From Gilliamella sp. wkB171 (lineage in GTDB: Bacteria > Pseudomonadota > Gammaproteobacteria > Enterobacterales > Orbaceae), in the NCBI RefSeq assembly GCF_001693755.1, contig NZ_LYST01000043.1:434001-498000 (forward strand): DNA of 64,000 nucleotides. Direction: 5' to 3'. Position 1 is the stretch's first letter, and every line of letters begins with the position of its first letter. The notes under the pieces were generated by a model. It worked only from the letters and a program-made list of their open reading frames with translations. It made no database searches and was not told where the DNA came from. Shown piece after piece: positions 10,639 to 19,406 of this stretch. Made by a program: the position numbers and the translations under genes.

Positions 10639-11967
10639 ATGGTTAATTTTTACACTCCACCTAAAAAGAAATTTATTCCCCAAAAATTGACTGTAACAGT
10701 CTCAACGTTAGATGCCTTCGGTCAAGGGGTAGCAAATCATAATGGCAAAACAATTTTCGTTAAATCTGCGCTACCTAATGAAACGGTTGATATTCAACTT
10801 ACGGAAGATAAAAAAAATTATGCCAAAGCAACCGTCATTAAATATCATAACCAAAGCCAAGATCGCCTTAAGCCGCCATGCCAATATTATCAAAAATGTG
10901 GTGGTTGTGACTTACAACACATATCACCACATTTGCAACAACAAGCCAAATATCAAGCATTAATCAACTTGTTAAAAAAAGAGAGTGGCGCAACATTAGA
11001 TAATGTGCTTAACGATGCCCCTATTATTATTGCAGATCAACCTTACGCTTATCGCAGAAGAGCCAGATTATCTATCAACCTGATCAAAGGCGTACTTTTT
11101 GTTGGTTTTAGACAAGCAGAATCAAATCAGATAATTACTATTAAAAATTGCCCTGTTTTAGTTGATAAGTTAAATAACTTACTGATTCCATTACAACACT
11201 GCTTAACTAATATTAAACAAAAAAAATCACTAGGTCATATTGAATTAATCTCGGTAGATAGTGGGGTAATTGTTGTATTGAGACATATTAGCCCAATGGA
11301 TGAGCAAGATACCAAATTATTACGACAATTCGCGCAAGAACATAACATTTCACTCTATTTGCATGGCGATAAACTCGTTCATATCTCAGGTGATAATCAA
11401 CATTATTATCAAATCAATAAGTTAAAATTAACCTTTAGCCCTCTAGATTTTATTCAAGTAAACAGTAAAATTAATCAAAAGATGATTAACCAAGCACTTG
11501 AGTGGCTAACATTAGAACCAACGGACAACGTTTTAGATCTATTTTGTGGAATGGGTAATTTTTCATTGCCGATGGCAACATTAAGTAAATCGGTCACAGG
11601 GATCGAAGGTGTTAAAGCACTGGTTGAAAAAGCACAATTCAACGCCAAATTAAATCGCAATGAAATACGTGCAGATACCCAATTTTTAACCAGTAATTTA
11701 GAGGATGAGCAGCAATTCTCAACATGGAATGATTTACAATTTGATAAGGTTTTATTGGATCCTGCTAGAGCTGGTGCTTTTAATACTACCGCTCAAATTG
11801 TAAAAATATCACCTAAAAAGATCGTTTATATTTCGTGCAATCCTGCTACATTAGCCAGAGATTGTAAGCAATTTATTGCTAAAGGATACAAGATTGCTCA
11901 AGTCGCAATTTTAGATATGTTTCCACAAACCAAGCACATTGAATCAATGTTGCTGTTAACGAAGTAG
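10639..11967 (+). CDS. rlmD: 23S rRNA (uracil-1939-C5)-methyltransferase RlmD
   Basis: Iron-sulfur, SAM-dependent enzyme that methylates U1939 of 23S rRNA. It has an N-terminal TRAM domain (residues about 15-75), the cluster cysteines in CQYYQKCGGCDLQH (about 81-94) with a fourth Cys in KNCPVL, the SAM motif VLDLFCGMGNFSLP, and the catalytic cysteine motif YISCNPATLARD near the C-terminus. The 442 residues compare with 433 in E. coli. The order rlmD-relA is the same as in E. coli, with 10 bases between the genes. Confidence 0.95.
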   Translation: MVNFYTPPKKKFIPQKLTVTVSTLDAFGQGVANHNGKTIFVKSALPNETVDIQLTEDKKNYAKATVIKYHNQSQDRLKPPCQYYQKCGGCDLQHISPHLQQQAKYQALINLLKKESGATLDNVLNDAPIIIADQPYAYRRRARLSINLIKGVLFVGFRQAESNQIITIKNCPVLVDKLNNLLIPLQHCLTNIKQKKSLGHIELISVDSGVIVVLRHISPMDEQDTKLLRQFAQEHNISLYLHGDKLVHISGDNQHYYQINKLKLTFSPLDFIQVNSKINQKMINQALEWLTLEPTDNVLDLFCGMGNFSLPMATLSKSVTGIEGVKALVEKAQFNAKLNRNEIRADTQFLTSNLEDEQQFSTWNDLQFDKVLLDPARAGAFNTTAQIVKISPKKIVYISCNPATLARDCKQFIAKGYKIAQVAILDMFPQTKHIESMLLLTK

Positions 11968-11977
11968 GATCATAATT

Positions 11978-14221
11978 ATGGTATCTATTAGAGGAGCACA
12001 CCAACAGAGCGAAGAACACTATTCTCTCGCTCAGTTTGATGTCGAACAGTGGGCAAAAAAAGAACTGTTATTAACTAACCCGCAGTCTTTTGAAAAATTT
12101 AAAGATGTTTGGGATTTCTGTTTTGAAAATAGTGCGGGCGCACCTGAGCAGCTATATTGTTTCAAAAGTGCCATTGAAATGGTTGAAATTTTATCAACCT
12201 TAAGTATGGATGTTAACAGTTTAAGTGCTGCGTTATTGCTACCTTTCTTAGAATCTAAGATTATCCGTCGTGAAGATATTCCGGAAGATTTTGACCGCGA
12301 AATTACCCATATTATTTCAAGCATCATCCGAATGAAAGACTTGCGACAACTACGTGCAATTCGTAATGGTAATGCGACAACAGAACAAATCGATAGTATC
12401 AGGCGTATGTTACTGGCGATGGTCAATGATTTTCGTAGCGTTGTAATCAAAATCGCTGAGCGTATCACTTACTTACGCAATTTAATGAATGCACCTAAAG
12501 AAGAGCAAGTCCTTGCCGCTAAAGAGTGCTTTAATATTTATGCCCCACTCGCCAACCGATTAGGTATTGGGCAATTAAAATGGGAATTAGAGGATTTTTG
12601 CTTCCGGTATTTATATCCTGACCAATACCGCATGATCGCAACAAAATTACAAGAAAAGCGATTAGACCGAGAATTATATATCAATAAATTTGTTAAAAAT
12701 TTACAGGATTTGATGAATCAAGATCATATCCATGCCGAAGTTTATGGTCGTCCAAAACATATTTATAGCATTTGGCGAAAAATGGAGCGTAAGCATTTAC
12801 AGTTTGAAGAACTGTATGATATTCGAGCAGTACGAATTATTTGCGATCGTGTTGAAGATTGTTATAACGCACTGGGTATTGTACATAGTCATTACAAACA
12901 CATTGCTAAAGAATTTGACGATTACGTAGCAAATCCCAAACCCAATGGCTATCAATCTATTCATACGGTTGTTTATGGCCCACAAGATAAAACTATCGAA
13001 ATTCAAATTCGTACCGAACAAATGCATAATGATGCTGAACTAGGTATTGCCGCACATTGGAAGTATAAAGAAGGCACTACTGACAAAATGACGGCTTATG
13101 ATCAGCGCATTTCTTGGTTACGCCAACTATTAACTTGGCAAAAAGAGATGTCAGAAAGTGGTGAAATCCAAGAAGCAGTAAGAAGCCAAATTTTTGATGA
13201 TAGGGTTTATGTATTTACACCTAAAGGTGATGTGGTTGATTTGCCAGCGGGTTCAACACCACTTGATTTTGCTTATCATATTCACAGCGATGTCGGCCAC
13301 AGATGTATTGGTGCCAAAGTAAATGGCCGAATTGTCCCATTTACTTATATGTTAAAAATTGGCGATCAAGTTGAAGTCATTACGCAAAAACAACCTAATC
13401 CAAGTCGTGATTGGTTAAATCCTAATACAGGCTTTGTCAATAGCAGCCGTGCACGTGCCAAAATTCAAGCTTGGTTCAAAAAACAAGATCGTGATAAAAA
13501 TATTGCAGCGGGTCAACAGATACTTGAAAATGAATTAGAACCGCTGAATATTAGTATCAAAAACGTTGAAAAAATTCTTATCGCAAAATATAACGCCCAT
13601 TCATTTGATGAAGTTTTAGCGGGTATTGGCAGTGGTGACATCAGAATTAACCAACTGGTGAACTTTATTAACGCGCAATTTAATAAGCCAACAGCGGAAG
13701 AAGAAGACGAAGCAGTATTAAAGCAAATTTCACAAAAATCGACCTCTCAAGCCAAAAATACAACAAAAGGCGGTGAAATCATCATTGAAGGCGTAGGTAA
13801 TTTAATGTATACCATTGCTAATTGTTGTCGCCCTATTCCTGGTGATCCTATTGTTGGTTTTGTCACTCAAGGTCGAGGCATTTCAATACATCGAGCTGAT
13901 TGCGAACAATTGCAAGAGTTAAAAAATCATGCTCCAGAACGCATAACGAGTGCAGCGTGGAGTGAAAATACGCAATCAAGCTATACCATGATTGTTAGAA
14001 TTGTAGCCAATGATAGAAGTGGTTTATTACGCGATATTACCACTATTGTTGCTAACGAAAAAGTCAACGTGTTAGGTGTATCAAGTCGCAGTGATACTAA
14101 GCAGCAATTAGCGACAATTGACATGGATTTACAGATTTTCGATCACGACTCACTTAATCGTGTGCTAAATAAGATTAAGCAATTACCCGATGTTGTTGAA
14201 GCAAAACGTTTTCAAGGATAA
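11978..14221 (+). CDS. relA: GTP pyrophosphokinase RelA (stringent response)
   Basis: Ribosome-associated (p)ppGpp synthetase that responds to uncharged tRNA during amino-acid starvation. The order is: pseudo-HD domain (about residues 60-200) without the HD metal pair, so no hydrolase activity is expected; synthetase domain (about 235-365) with VYGRPKHIYSIWRKM and PKPNGYQSIHTVV; TGS domain (about 400-470) with VFTPKGDVVDLPAGSTPLDFA; a Cys-rich conserved segment (TIANCCRPIPGD); and a C-terminal ACT domain (VANDRSGLLRDITTI). The 747 residues match E. coli RelA (744). The start ATG follows the rlmD stop closely. Confidence 0.96.
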   Translation: MVSIRGAHQQSEEHYSLAQFDVEQWAKKELLLTNPQSFEKFKDVWDFCFENSAGAPEQLYCFKSAIEMVEILSTLSMDVNSLSAALLLPFLESKIIRREDIPEDFDREITHIISSIIRMKDLRQLRAIRNGNATTEQIDSIRRMLLAMVNDFRSVVIKIAERITYLRNLMNAPKEEQVLAAKECFNIYAPLANRLGIGQLKWELEDFCFRYLYPDQYRMIATKLQEKRLDRELYINKFVKNLQDLMNQDHIHAEVYGRPKHIYSIWRKMERKHLQFEELYDIRAVRIICDRVEDCYNALGIVHSHYKHIAKEFDDYVANPKPNGYQSIHTVVYGPQDKTIEIQIRTEQMHNDAELGIAAHWKYKEGTTDKMTAYDQRISWLRQLLTWQKEMSESGEIQEAVRSQIFDDRVYVFTPKGDVVDLPAGSTPLDFAYHIHSDVGHRCIGAKVNGRIVPFTYMLKIGDQVEVITQKQPNPSRDWLNPNTGFVNSSRARAKIQAWFKKQDRDKNIAAGQQILENELEPLNISIKNVEKILIAKYNAHSFDEVLAGIGSGDIRINQLVNFINAQFNKPTAEEEDEAVLKQISQKSTSQAKNTTKGGEIIIEGVGNLMYTIANCCRPIPGDPIVGFVTQGRGISIHRADCEQLQELKNHAPERITSAAWSENTQSSYTMIVRIVANDRSGLLRDITTIVANEKVNVLGVSSRSDTKQQLATIDMDLQIFDHDSLNRVLNKIKQLPDVVEAKRFQG

Positions 14222-14231
14222 CCCTTGATTT

Positions 14232-14262
14232 AATTGCCACATCAATTAATGCTGTGGCAATT
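14232..14262. terminator. Bidirectional terminator between relA and folA
   Basis: Inverted repeat AATTGCCACA / TGTGGCAATT (10 bp) with an 11-base loop, placed between convergent relA and folA. It has T-rich flanks on both strands, so it can serve both genes. Confidence 0.7.
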
Positions 14263-14271
14263 TACCGATAG

Positions 14272-14769
14272 TTAAACTTTTTCTAAAATCTCAAATTGAT
14301 AATGATAAGGATTTTTTTCATCAGCAAAGCAATTTTGACAATAAACTTGTTGCCATTGCCGAACCAAATAATCGGGGAAATAGGTATCACCCTTTAAATA
14401 GGCATCAATATGTGTTAAATATAACCGATCGATGAAAGGTAAAACTTGCTGATAGATATTACCGCCACCAATAATAAATACTTCATCGGCAAGCTGATCT
14501 TTAGCTATAGATAATGCTTCGTCAATTGATTTTACCCAACTTACATTTTCAGAATCATGTTCTAACTGAGCTTGTCGACTAATAATAATATTATGTCTAT
14601 TGGGTAAAGGACGACCAATAGACTCAAAAGTCTTGCGTCCCATAATAACGGGTTTATGTAATGTGTTTTTCTTAAACCAAGCCAAATCTGCCGGTAAATG
14701 CCACGGCATTTGATTGTTAAGACCAATGACACGATCTTTTGCCATAGCAACAATAATGCTTAAAATCAT
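14272..14769 (-). CDS. folA: Dihydrofolate reductase FolA
   Basis: Reduces dihydrofolate with NADPH. The protein follows E. coli FolA from MILSIIVAMAKDRVIG through NQMPWHLPADLAWFK (with the catalytic acid after MPWHLP), KPVIMGRKTFESIGRPLP, FIIGGGNIYQQ and YLTHIDAYLKGDTYFPDY. The chosen ATG at 14769 gives about 165 residues and has AAAGG seven bases upstream. A longer start at 14787 would overlap the upstream gene and add MCKGIK. It lies directly downstream of the glycosyltransferase gene on the same strand. Confidence 0.95.
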   Translation of the reverse strand: MILSIIVAMAKDRVIGLNNQMPWHLPADLAWFKKNTLHKPVIMGRKTFESIGRPLPNRHNIIISRQAQLEHDSENVSWVKSIDEALSIAKDQLADEVFIIGGGNIYQQVLPFIDRLYLTHIDAYLKGDTYFPDYLVRQWQQVYCQNCFADEKNPYHYQFEILEKV

Positions 14770-14779
14770 TTTTATACCT

Positions 14780-15844
14780 TTACACATATCCTAAGGATTT
14801 TATCTTCTGATTGACATTTTCAGGAAATATCGTTTGACTCCAAAGCCGTTCACTTAACGAAAGTAAAGGCTCTTTTTGCCCTGAAACGATCCAATTAGCA
14901 AGTTCGGTTGCAACATCTGGATAGATGATTGGTTTAGGAGAAGGCAAACTAAGCCAATATTTAAGTTTGATATTATTCAAACTTTCCATCACTGTTGCCA
15001 TATCTAACGCTTGTAAACACTGAGCATTATAGATCTGTTCAAATTGCCCCGATACCGGTTTAGTTAAAATCTTTTTACCCAAAACTAACGCTTCTGAAAT
15101 TAATGCAAAGCCAGTGTTTGCAATGATTCCTGAACAACTGACTAACGAGTGCGTAAAACTATCGCGACCGAGTGGTTGAAAAAGAATATTACCTTTCTGT
15201 TCGACTTGTTTAATATCCGGATGGAAACAGATAAATGGATAATTTGGGAACTGCTGCAATAACACAGTAATTTCATCTAATGCTTCAAATGGCAAGTAAA
15301 CAACGATATTGCCATTTTCACTTGAGGCAACCTCAAATGAGTCAATCATTGGTGGTATCAATTTATGTCCAAAATGAAACCAATGTAAACCAATGGGTTT
15401 AGTCACTGGTGCATAATATTTCATAATCACATTGGCTATTAGTCCATATTCTTTAGGTTTAAGATATTGACACACCGCCTGATTACTTATCCCTAAACAA
15501 TCACGATGTTGATAATGCGCGGCCCAAGCACTGACTGGCTCAAAATCACTGATAATACAATCATATTTCGATAAATCGAGTTCACGCACATCTTTAATTA
15601 AACGAAATGCACGAATCCGTTGTACGGTTTTGCGAAAATTAATCTTACCATTTAACGTCGCAAACGAAACACCACGATAGGTTTTATAATTACCAAAAAC
15701 CTGCATATCAAAATAGTCTTTAGGATCACGTCCACTGAAAATATAATCAACATCAGCCCCTGCTTTTTTAAGCGCATGTGCTAATGTTCTACAACGACTG
15801 ACGTGGCCATTTCCTGTTCCTTGAACACCAAAGAGAATTTTCAT
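14780..15844 (-). CDS. MJ1255/VC2487-type glycosyltransferase
   Basis: A 354-residue protein with GT-B-like features. The N-terminus MKILFGVQGTGNGHVSRC carries the glycine-rich GxGNGH loop seen in MurG/UGT-like enzymes, and the C-terminal half has IANTGFALISEALVLGKK followed by PVSGQFEQ, the nucleotide-sugar region of that fold. Blocks such as SDFEPVSAWAAHY fit the MJ1255/VC2487 family (TIGR00661), for which no substrate is firmly known to me. No signal peptide is seen, so it is cytosolic or peripheral. It is transcribed toward folA, 10 bases upstream. The donor and acceptor cannot be inferred. Confidence 0.75.
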   Translation of the reverse strand: MKILFGVQGTGNGHVSRCRTLAHALKKAGADVDYIFSGRDPKDYFDMQVFGNYKTYRGVSFATLNGKINFRKTVQRIRAFRLIKDVRELDLSKYDCIISDFEPVSAWAAHYQHRDCLGISNQAVCQYLKPKEYGLIANVIMKYYAPVTKPIGLHWFHFGHKLIPPMIDSFEVASSENGNIVVYLPFEALDEITVLLQQFPNYPFICFHPDIKQVEQKGNILFQPLGRDSFTHSLVSCSGIIANTGFALISEALVLGKKILTKPVSGQFEQIYNAQCLQALDMATVMESLNNIKLKYWLSLPSPKPIIYPDVATELANWIVSGQKEPLLSLSERLWSQTIFPENVNQKIKSLGYV

Positions 15845-16100
15845 ATCGTATGATTTATCGTTTTAAAGTTAGGTTAATATAATAGCAGAACAGTAAACAT
15901 TTATCTTTCTTATTTTATATCAAAATACCCGATAATTAGACTATATTTTACTCGGCAGTCGTTAACCAGTCACTTATCAATGATTAAATAAACAATTTGA
16001 ATTAAAGCATGTAAAGTTAAAAATTTTAAAAAAGTATAAATTTACTACTTTTTTCGGTAAAATAAACAGAAATTTTGTTAGATGAATAGTGAGATAGAAT

Positions 16101-16475
16101 ATGTCATTAAGAATCAACAATAAGGCTTATAATATTATTGCATTATCTGCAATACTTTTATTTTTGCTGAGTGTTTCTACATGGCATTTGTCTAAAAATT
16201 ATTTCCAATCTTCTACGCGTTGTAACTTGGCATATCAAACGGCATTTAACGTAAAAGAAAGCAAGCGTCACCATAATACGACTCAATCCAATCCTAACTC
16301 ATCAATCCCAAACAAATATCAACAACTAAACCACTGTCCAACATGTAGCTCACTTGTTACTAACTATTTTTTTTCCTTTGATTATGCCATTAAAAGTAAA
16401 CAGTACCGGCCAATAACATTTGTACCTGTGTATAAAGAAAGTATTCCTGAGTTAAAACCACCCAAAATTGCTTAA
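16101..16475 (+). CDS. Small exported or membrane-anchored protein, DUF2946-like (copper context)
   Basis: 124 residues with one hydrophobic N-terminal segment (about residues 12-28, IIALSAILLFLLSVSTW) that can be a signal anchor or signal peptide. A CPTC motif lies near residue 79, preceded by His, and a PPK ending follows. The arrangement of leader, His-rich middle, CPxC and C-terminal PP resembles the DUF2946 proteins often found near copper genes, but the match is from memory and weak. It stands directly upstream of a multicopper oxidase, separated by a terminator-like hairpin, which supports a role in copper handling by context only. Confidence 0.55.
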   Translation: MSLRINNKAYNIIALSAILLFLLSVSTWHLSKNYFQSSTRCNLAYQTAFNVKESKRHHNTTQSNPNSSIPNKYQQLNHCPTCSSLVTNYFFSFDYAIKSKQYRPITFVPVYKESIPELKPPKIA

Positions 16476-16525
16476 TAGTATTTATCGAACATAAGAAGTA
16501 AGTAATTCACAGTCAATAACGCAAT

Positions 16526-16551
16526 AAAAAGCACCTTATGTGAGGCTTTTT
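16526..16551 (+). terminator. Terminator-like hairpin between the small protein and the oxidase
   Basis: AAAAAG + CAC pairs with GTG + CTTTTT with a small bulge, ending in a T run. It may terminate or attenuate transcription into the multicopper oxidase gene. Confidence 0.5.
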
Positions 16552-16611
16552 ATCAAGTTGTATTGAATAAATGGTTATTTTATTTAACTAATTATATTTT
16601 AAAGGAATATT

Positions 16612-18165
16612 ATGAAACGTCGAAATTTTATCATCAGTTTTACTGCCGCCTTAGGCGGATTGTTTGCCACTAAAGCTATCGCCAAAATGAATCACGCATC
16701 TATGTCTGAAAACGTGTGTGAAGTTAATTCTGATAACTGTAATACGGAGGGGAATATGCACGATCATATGAACATGAATATGAATATGAATATGAATAAT
16801 ACAATGCCACAAAAACTGTTATCGACTTCAGCATTGACACAGGGTAAAAATTTACCTGAGCTCACCAATTTAAAAAATACCAGTAACCAAGCAGGCGTCT
16901 TTGAAGCAACGTTACATTTGAAACCGGTAAAAATAGCTTTAACACCCGACATAACCACAGAATTTTGGGCTTATAATGGCATGGTTCCCGGTCCAAAAAT
17001 TGAAGTGTTTGAAGGTGATCATGTCAAAATAACCGTTAAAAATGATCTTTTACAACCGACGACCGTTCACTGGCATGGTTTGCTTATACCTTCAGATCAA
17101 GACGGTAATCCACAAGATGCCATTCCTGCAGGCGGTAGTCGAATTTATGAATTTACCATCCCTGAAGGTACGGCTGGAACCTATTGGTATCATCCACATG
17201 GACACAACACGGTTGCTGAACAAGTCTATCGTGGTTTAGCCGGTACATTTATTGTCCGCAGTAAAAACGATCCATTAGCTTCACTACCTGAACAACATTG
17301 GTTCTTTTCCGACTTAAAATTAACAGAAAAAGGTGAAATTGCCGAAAATTCGATGACAGACTGGATGAATGGTCGAGAAGGACAATTTGTGTTAATCAAT
17401 GGCGCTTACCGCCCAAATATAAAAGTAGAAGGTGCAACACGAGTCAGAATCTGGAATGCGTGTTCAGGTCGATACTTAAACCTTTCGGTACCGGATTGTG
17501 ATGTTTATTTAGTGGGTACGGACGGTGGCCTAATTGCTGCACCTCACCAACTTAATACCCCCTTACTACTTACCCCAGCTGAACGCGCTGAAGTGGTCAT
17601 AGTTCCGAAAAAAACAGCCAGCCTTTACTTAGAAAATATAGGATACGATCGGGGTAAAATGGGTAATGTACCACCAGAGCAAAATATCATTCTTTCACAA
17701 TTCCAATTAACCCAAACAGCCAGTGTAGTTTTACCGGCTAAGCTAAAACAAATACCAACTTTAGGTGAAGCAGTCGCCAAAAAGTCGCTTGAATATACCG
17801 AAGTAATGAATAAAAATGAGCCTCGAGGTGGTATGTTGTTTTTAATTAATGGCAAACAGCATGATATGTCACGAATTGACTTAGAAAGTAAACTTCATGA
17901 CGTTGAAGAGTGGACAATTGTTAACAACTCACATATGGATCACAATTTCCATATACATGGTGCACAATTTATTGTGCAGTCTCGTGAATTAAATGGTACT
18001 AAAACAACGCCTGAATTTGTTGCGTTAAAAGATACCACCAATTTACGTCCGCACGAAACACTTGTTGTGAAAATTCAACAAAACATGCCGGGATTACGCA
18101 TGTATCATTGCCATATCATCGAACACGAAACATTGGGTATGATGGGGCAATTGATGGTGAAATAA
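16612..18165 (+). CDS. Multicopper oxidase with Tat-type leader, CueO-like
   Basis: Periplasmic copper oxidase of the cupredoxin family, probably oxidising Cu(I) or phenolics with reduction of O2 to water. The leader MKRRNFIISFTAALGG has the twin Arg and a hydrophobic stretch, suggesting Tat export of the folded enzyme. All four copper-binding motifs are present: HWHG (about residue 151), HPHGH (about 195), HNFHIHG (about 445), and the C-terminal MYHCHIIEHETLGMMG with the type 1 Met or Leu ligand. A Met/His-rich segment (residues 46-65) follows the leader. The long internal Met-rich insert of E. coli CueO is not seen, so I give no symbol. The 517 residues are typical. Confidence 0.88.
   Translation: MKRRNFIISFTAALGGLFATKAIAKMNHASMSENVCEVNSDNCNTEGNMHDHMNMNMNMNMNNTMPQKLLSTSALTQGKNLPELTNLKNTSNQAGVFEATLHLKPVKIALTPDITTEFWAYNGMVPGPKIEVFEGDHVKITVKNDLLQPTTVHWHGLLIPSDQDGNPQDAIPAGGSRIYEFTIPEGTAGTYWYHPHGHNTVAEQVYRGLAGTFIVRSKNDPLASLPEQHWFFSDLKLTEKGEIAENSMTDWMNGREGQFVLINGAYRPNIKVEGATRVRIWNACSGRYLNLSVPDCDVYLVGTDGGLIAAPHQLNTPLLLTPAERAEVVIVPKKTASLYLENIGYDRGKMGNVPPEQNIILSQFQLTQTASVVLPAKLKQIPTLGEAVAKKSLEYTEVMNKNEPRGGMLFLINGKQHDMSRIDLESKLHDVEEWTIVNNSHMDHNFHIHGAQFIVQSRELNGTKTTPEFVALKDTTNLRPHETLVVKIQQNMPGLRMYHCHIIEHETLGMMGQLMVK
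16774..16797 (+). repeat. Four in-frame copies of ATGAAT in the oxidase gene
   Basis: Four perfect copies of the hexamer ATGAAT, preceded by a variant ATGAAC, encode alternating Met-Asn in the Met-rich segment after the leader. Copy changes would keep the reading frame and change the number of Met residues only. Confidence 0.9.
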
Positions 18166-18175
18166 TCGATTTATC

Positions 18176-18231
18176 CTCCCTCTTTTCTTAATTTTCTAAA
18201 TACAGACTATTAAGATTAAGAGGGAGATTTT
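18176..18231 (+). terminator. Terminator after the multicopper oxidase
   Basis: CTCCCTCTT at 18176-18184 pairs with AAGAGGGAG at 18218-18226, with an inner CTTAAT/ATTAAG pairing, followed by a T-rich run. Confidence 0.65.
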
Positions 18232-18355
18232 ATTTCGATTAAGATAAATCAACAATCCACAACGAATAAATCCCTTAAATATAAAAATAATTTCAATGAT
18301 TACGGTAACAAAATAGACAATATCGAGTATATAACAGACTAATTAACGTTGACTA

Positions 18356-19114
18356 TTACTCACATAAAATGACTTGCGTTTGCTTCTCTAATTTTGCAAC
18401 TAGCAAAGGATCAGCCATATCATTAGTAATCAATGCGGTAATCTCTTGCCATTCGCAAATTTTATATAAACTTTTGCGACTGAATTTAGTGTAATCACCT
18501 AAAATATATTTTTTATCCGAATGAGCAATGATCGCTTTATCAACATAAGCATCAGAAGAAGATGGGCTAGAAGGACCGCTCAAATTACTAAAGCCATCAG
18601 TACCTAAAAAACAAGCATCTACCTGTATTTCATTAATCATTGACACGGTCCAACCACCAAAAACTGATGAGCTTTTATCACGCAGTTCACCCCCAAATAA
18701 AACAACTTGGTTTTGTGATGAAATAAGCGTGTTAGCAACAGGTAATGAATCAGTAAAAATTTTAAAACCAGAACGATACACTAATAACTTAGCTAATTCT
18801 AACGCTGAACTACCCGTTCCAATAATCATAGAACAATTTTCTGGGAGCAGTGTTAATGCTTTTTGCGCAATACTCTTTTTAAAACTGGCATTTTCTTTTT
18901 CTCGAATCTGAAAAGGATTTTCAATTGCACCTTTTTTAAGCGTTGCACCACCATGGCATTTCACTAAAAATCCTTTTTTTTCTAATTGAGATAAATCTTT
19001 ACGAATTGTTTCGTAAGTAACTTGATATTTACGAGCTAACTCGCTGACATAGACCGTTCCTGCCGTAATCAACTCTTCTAAAATTAATTCTCTGCGTTCA
19101 TTCATTAGCTGCAT
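18356..19114 (-). CDS. DeoR-family transcriptional regulator of the adjacent PTS operon
   Basis: Sugar-phosphate-responsive regulator. The N-terminal DeoR helix-turn-helix covers about residues 3-58 (ERRELILEELITAGTVYVSELARKY, then VTYETIRKDLSQLEKKG and CHGGA). The DeoRC sensor domain follows (IGTGSSALELAKLL, VLFGGELRDKSSSVFG, DACFLGTDGFS, KKYILGDYTKFSRKS). ATG at 19114 has GAGG upstream and is preferred over the TTG at 19129; ATG at 19105 is possible. It is divergent from the galactitol-type PTS operon, and the 292-bp space carries paired operator-like repeats and a CRP site, so control of that operon is the natural inference. Confidence 0.88.
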   Translation of the reverse strand: MQLMNERRELILEELITAGTVYVSELARKYQVTYETIRKDLSQLEKKGFLVKCHGGATLKKGAIENPFQIREKENASFKKSIAQKALTLLPENCSMIIGTGSSALELAKLLVYRSGFKIFTDSLPVANTLISSQNQVVLFGGELRDKSSSVFGGWTVSMINEIQVDACFLGTDGFSNLSGPSSPSSSDAYVDKAIIAHSDKKYILGDYTKFSRKSLYKICEWQEITALITNDMADPLLVAKLEKQTQVILCE

Positions 19115-19277
19115 AACTAACAACCTCAACCATTTTAAAGTGGATATTAATCATTTCGGCACTCATCATACTGAATTATTAACAATATTCTACAACAAAG
19201 TCTATTTTATTCCTTCATTTATCTTAAATGCTTCTCAATAGATATCAATATTTTCAATAATTAACACCTACACAGAG

Positions 19278-19300
19278 ATTGGTTTAAATTGGTTTTTATT
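19278..19300. promoter_or_regulatory. Left operator-like repeat of the PTS control region
   Basis: ATTGGTTTAAATTGGT (19278-19293) contains two copies of ATTGGT one helical turn apart. The second copy starts a 13-bp sequence ATTGGTTTTTATT (19288-19300) that recurs inverted at 19355-19367. Direct repeats of this kind suit DeoR-family binding; the assignment is inference. Confidence 0.55.
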
Positions 19301-19328
19301 ATTATAAATATCAATATCTTATTATTTT

Positions 19329-19344
19329 TGTGACAAAGATCACA
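19329..19344. promoter_or_regulatory. CRP site, perfect consensus match
   Basis: TGTGACAAAGATCACA matches TGTGA-N6-TCACA at all ten conserved positions. It lies 63 bases before the first PTS-operon gene, between the two operator-like repeats. Confidence 0.8.
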
Positions 19345-19351
19345 TTGACTT

Positions 19352-19367
19352 ACCAATAAAAACCAAT
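19352..19367. promoter_or_regulatory. Right operator-like repeat of the PTS control region
   Basis: ACCAATAAAAACCAAT is the mirror image of the left site: two ACCAAT units ten bases apart, and 19355-19367 is the exact reverse complement of 19288-19300. The pair brackets the CRP site, allowing repression by looping (inference). Confidence 0.55.
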
Positions 19368-19406
19368 TATAAAATTGGCTATTAATTAAATAAAAGAGGA
19401 AAAATA

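Noticed and set aside
12031-12468. 145-codon antisense frame inside relA
   Set aside because: Lies opposite the conserved RelA N-terminal domain, has no start signal and no recognisable sequence.
16774-16797. (ATGAAT)4 as a phase-variation switch
   Set aside because: The unit is six bases, so gain or loss of copies keeps the frame; only the Met-Asn tract length would change.
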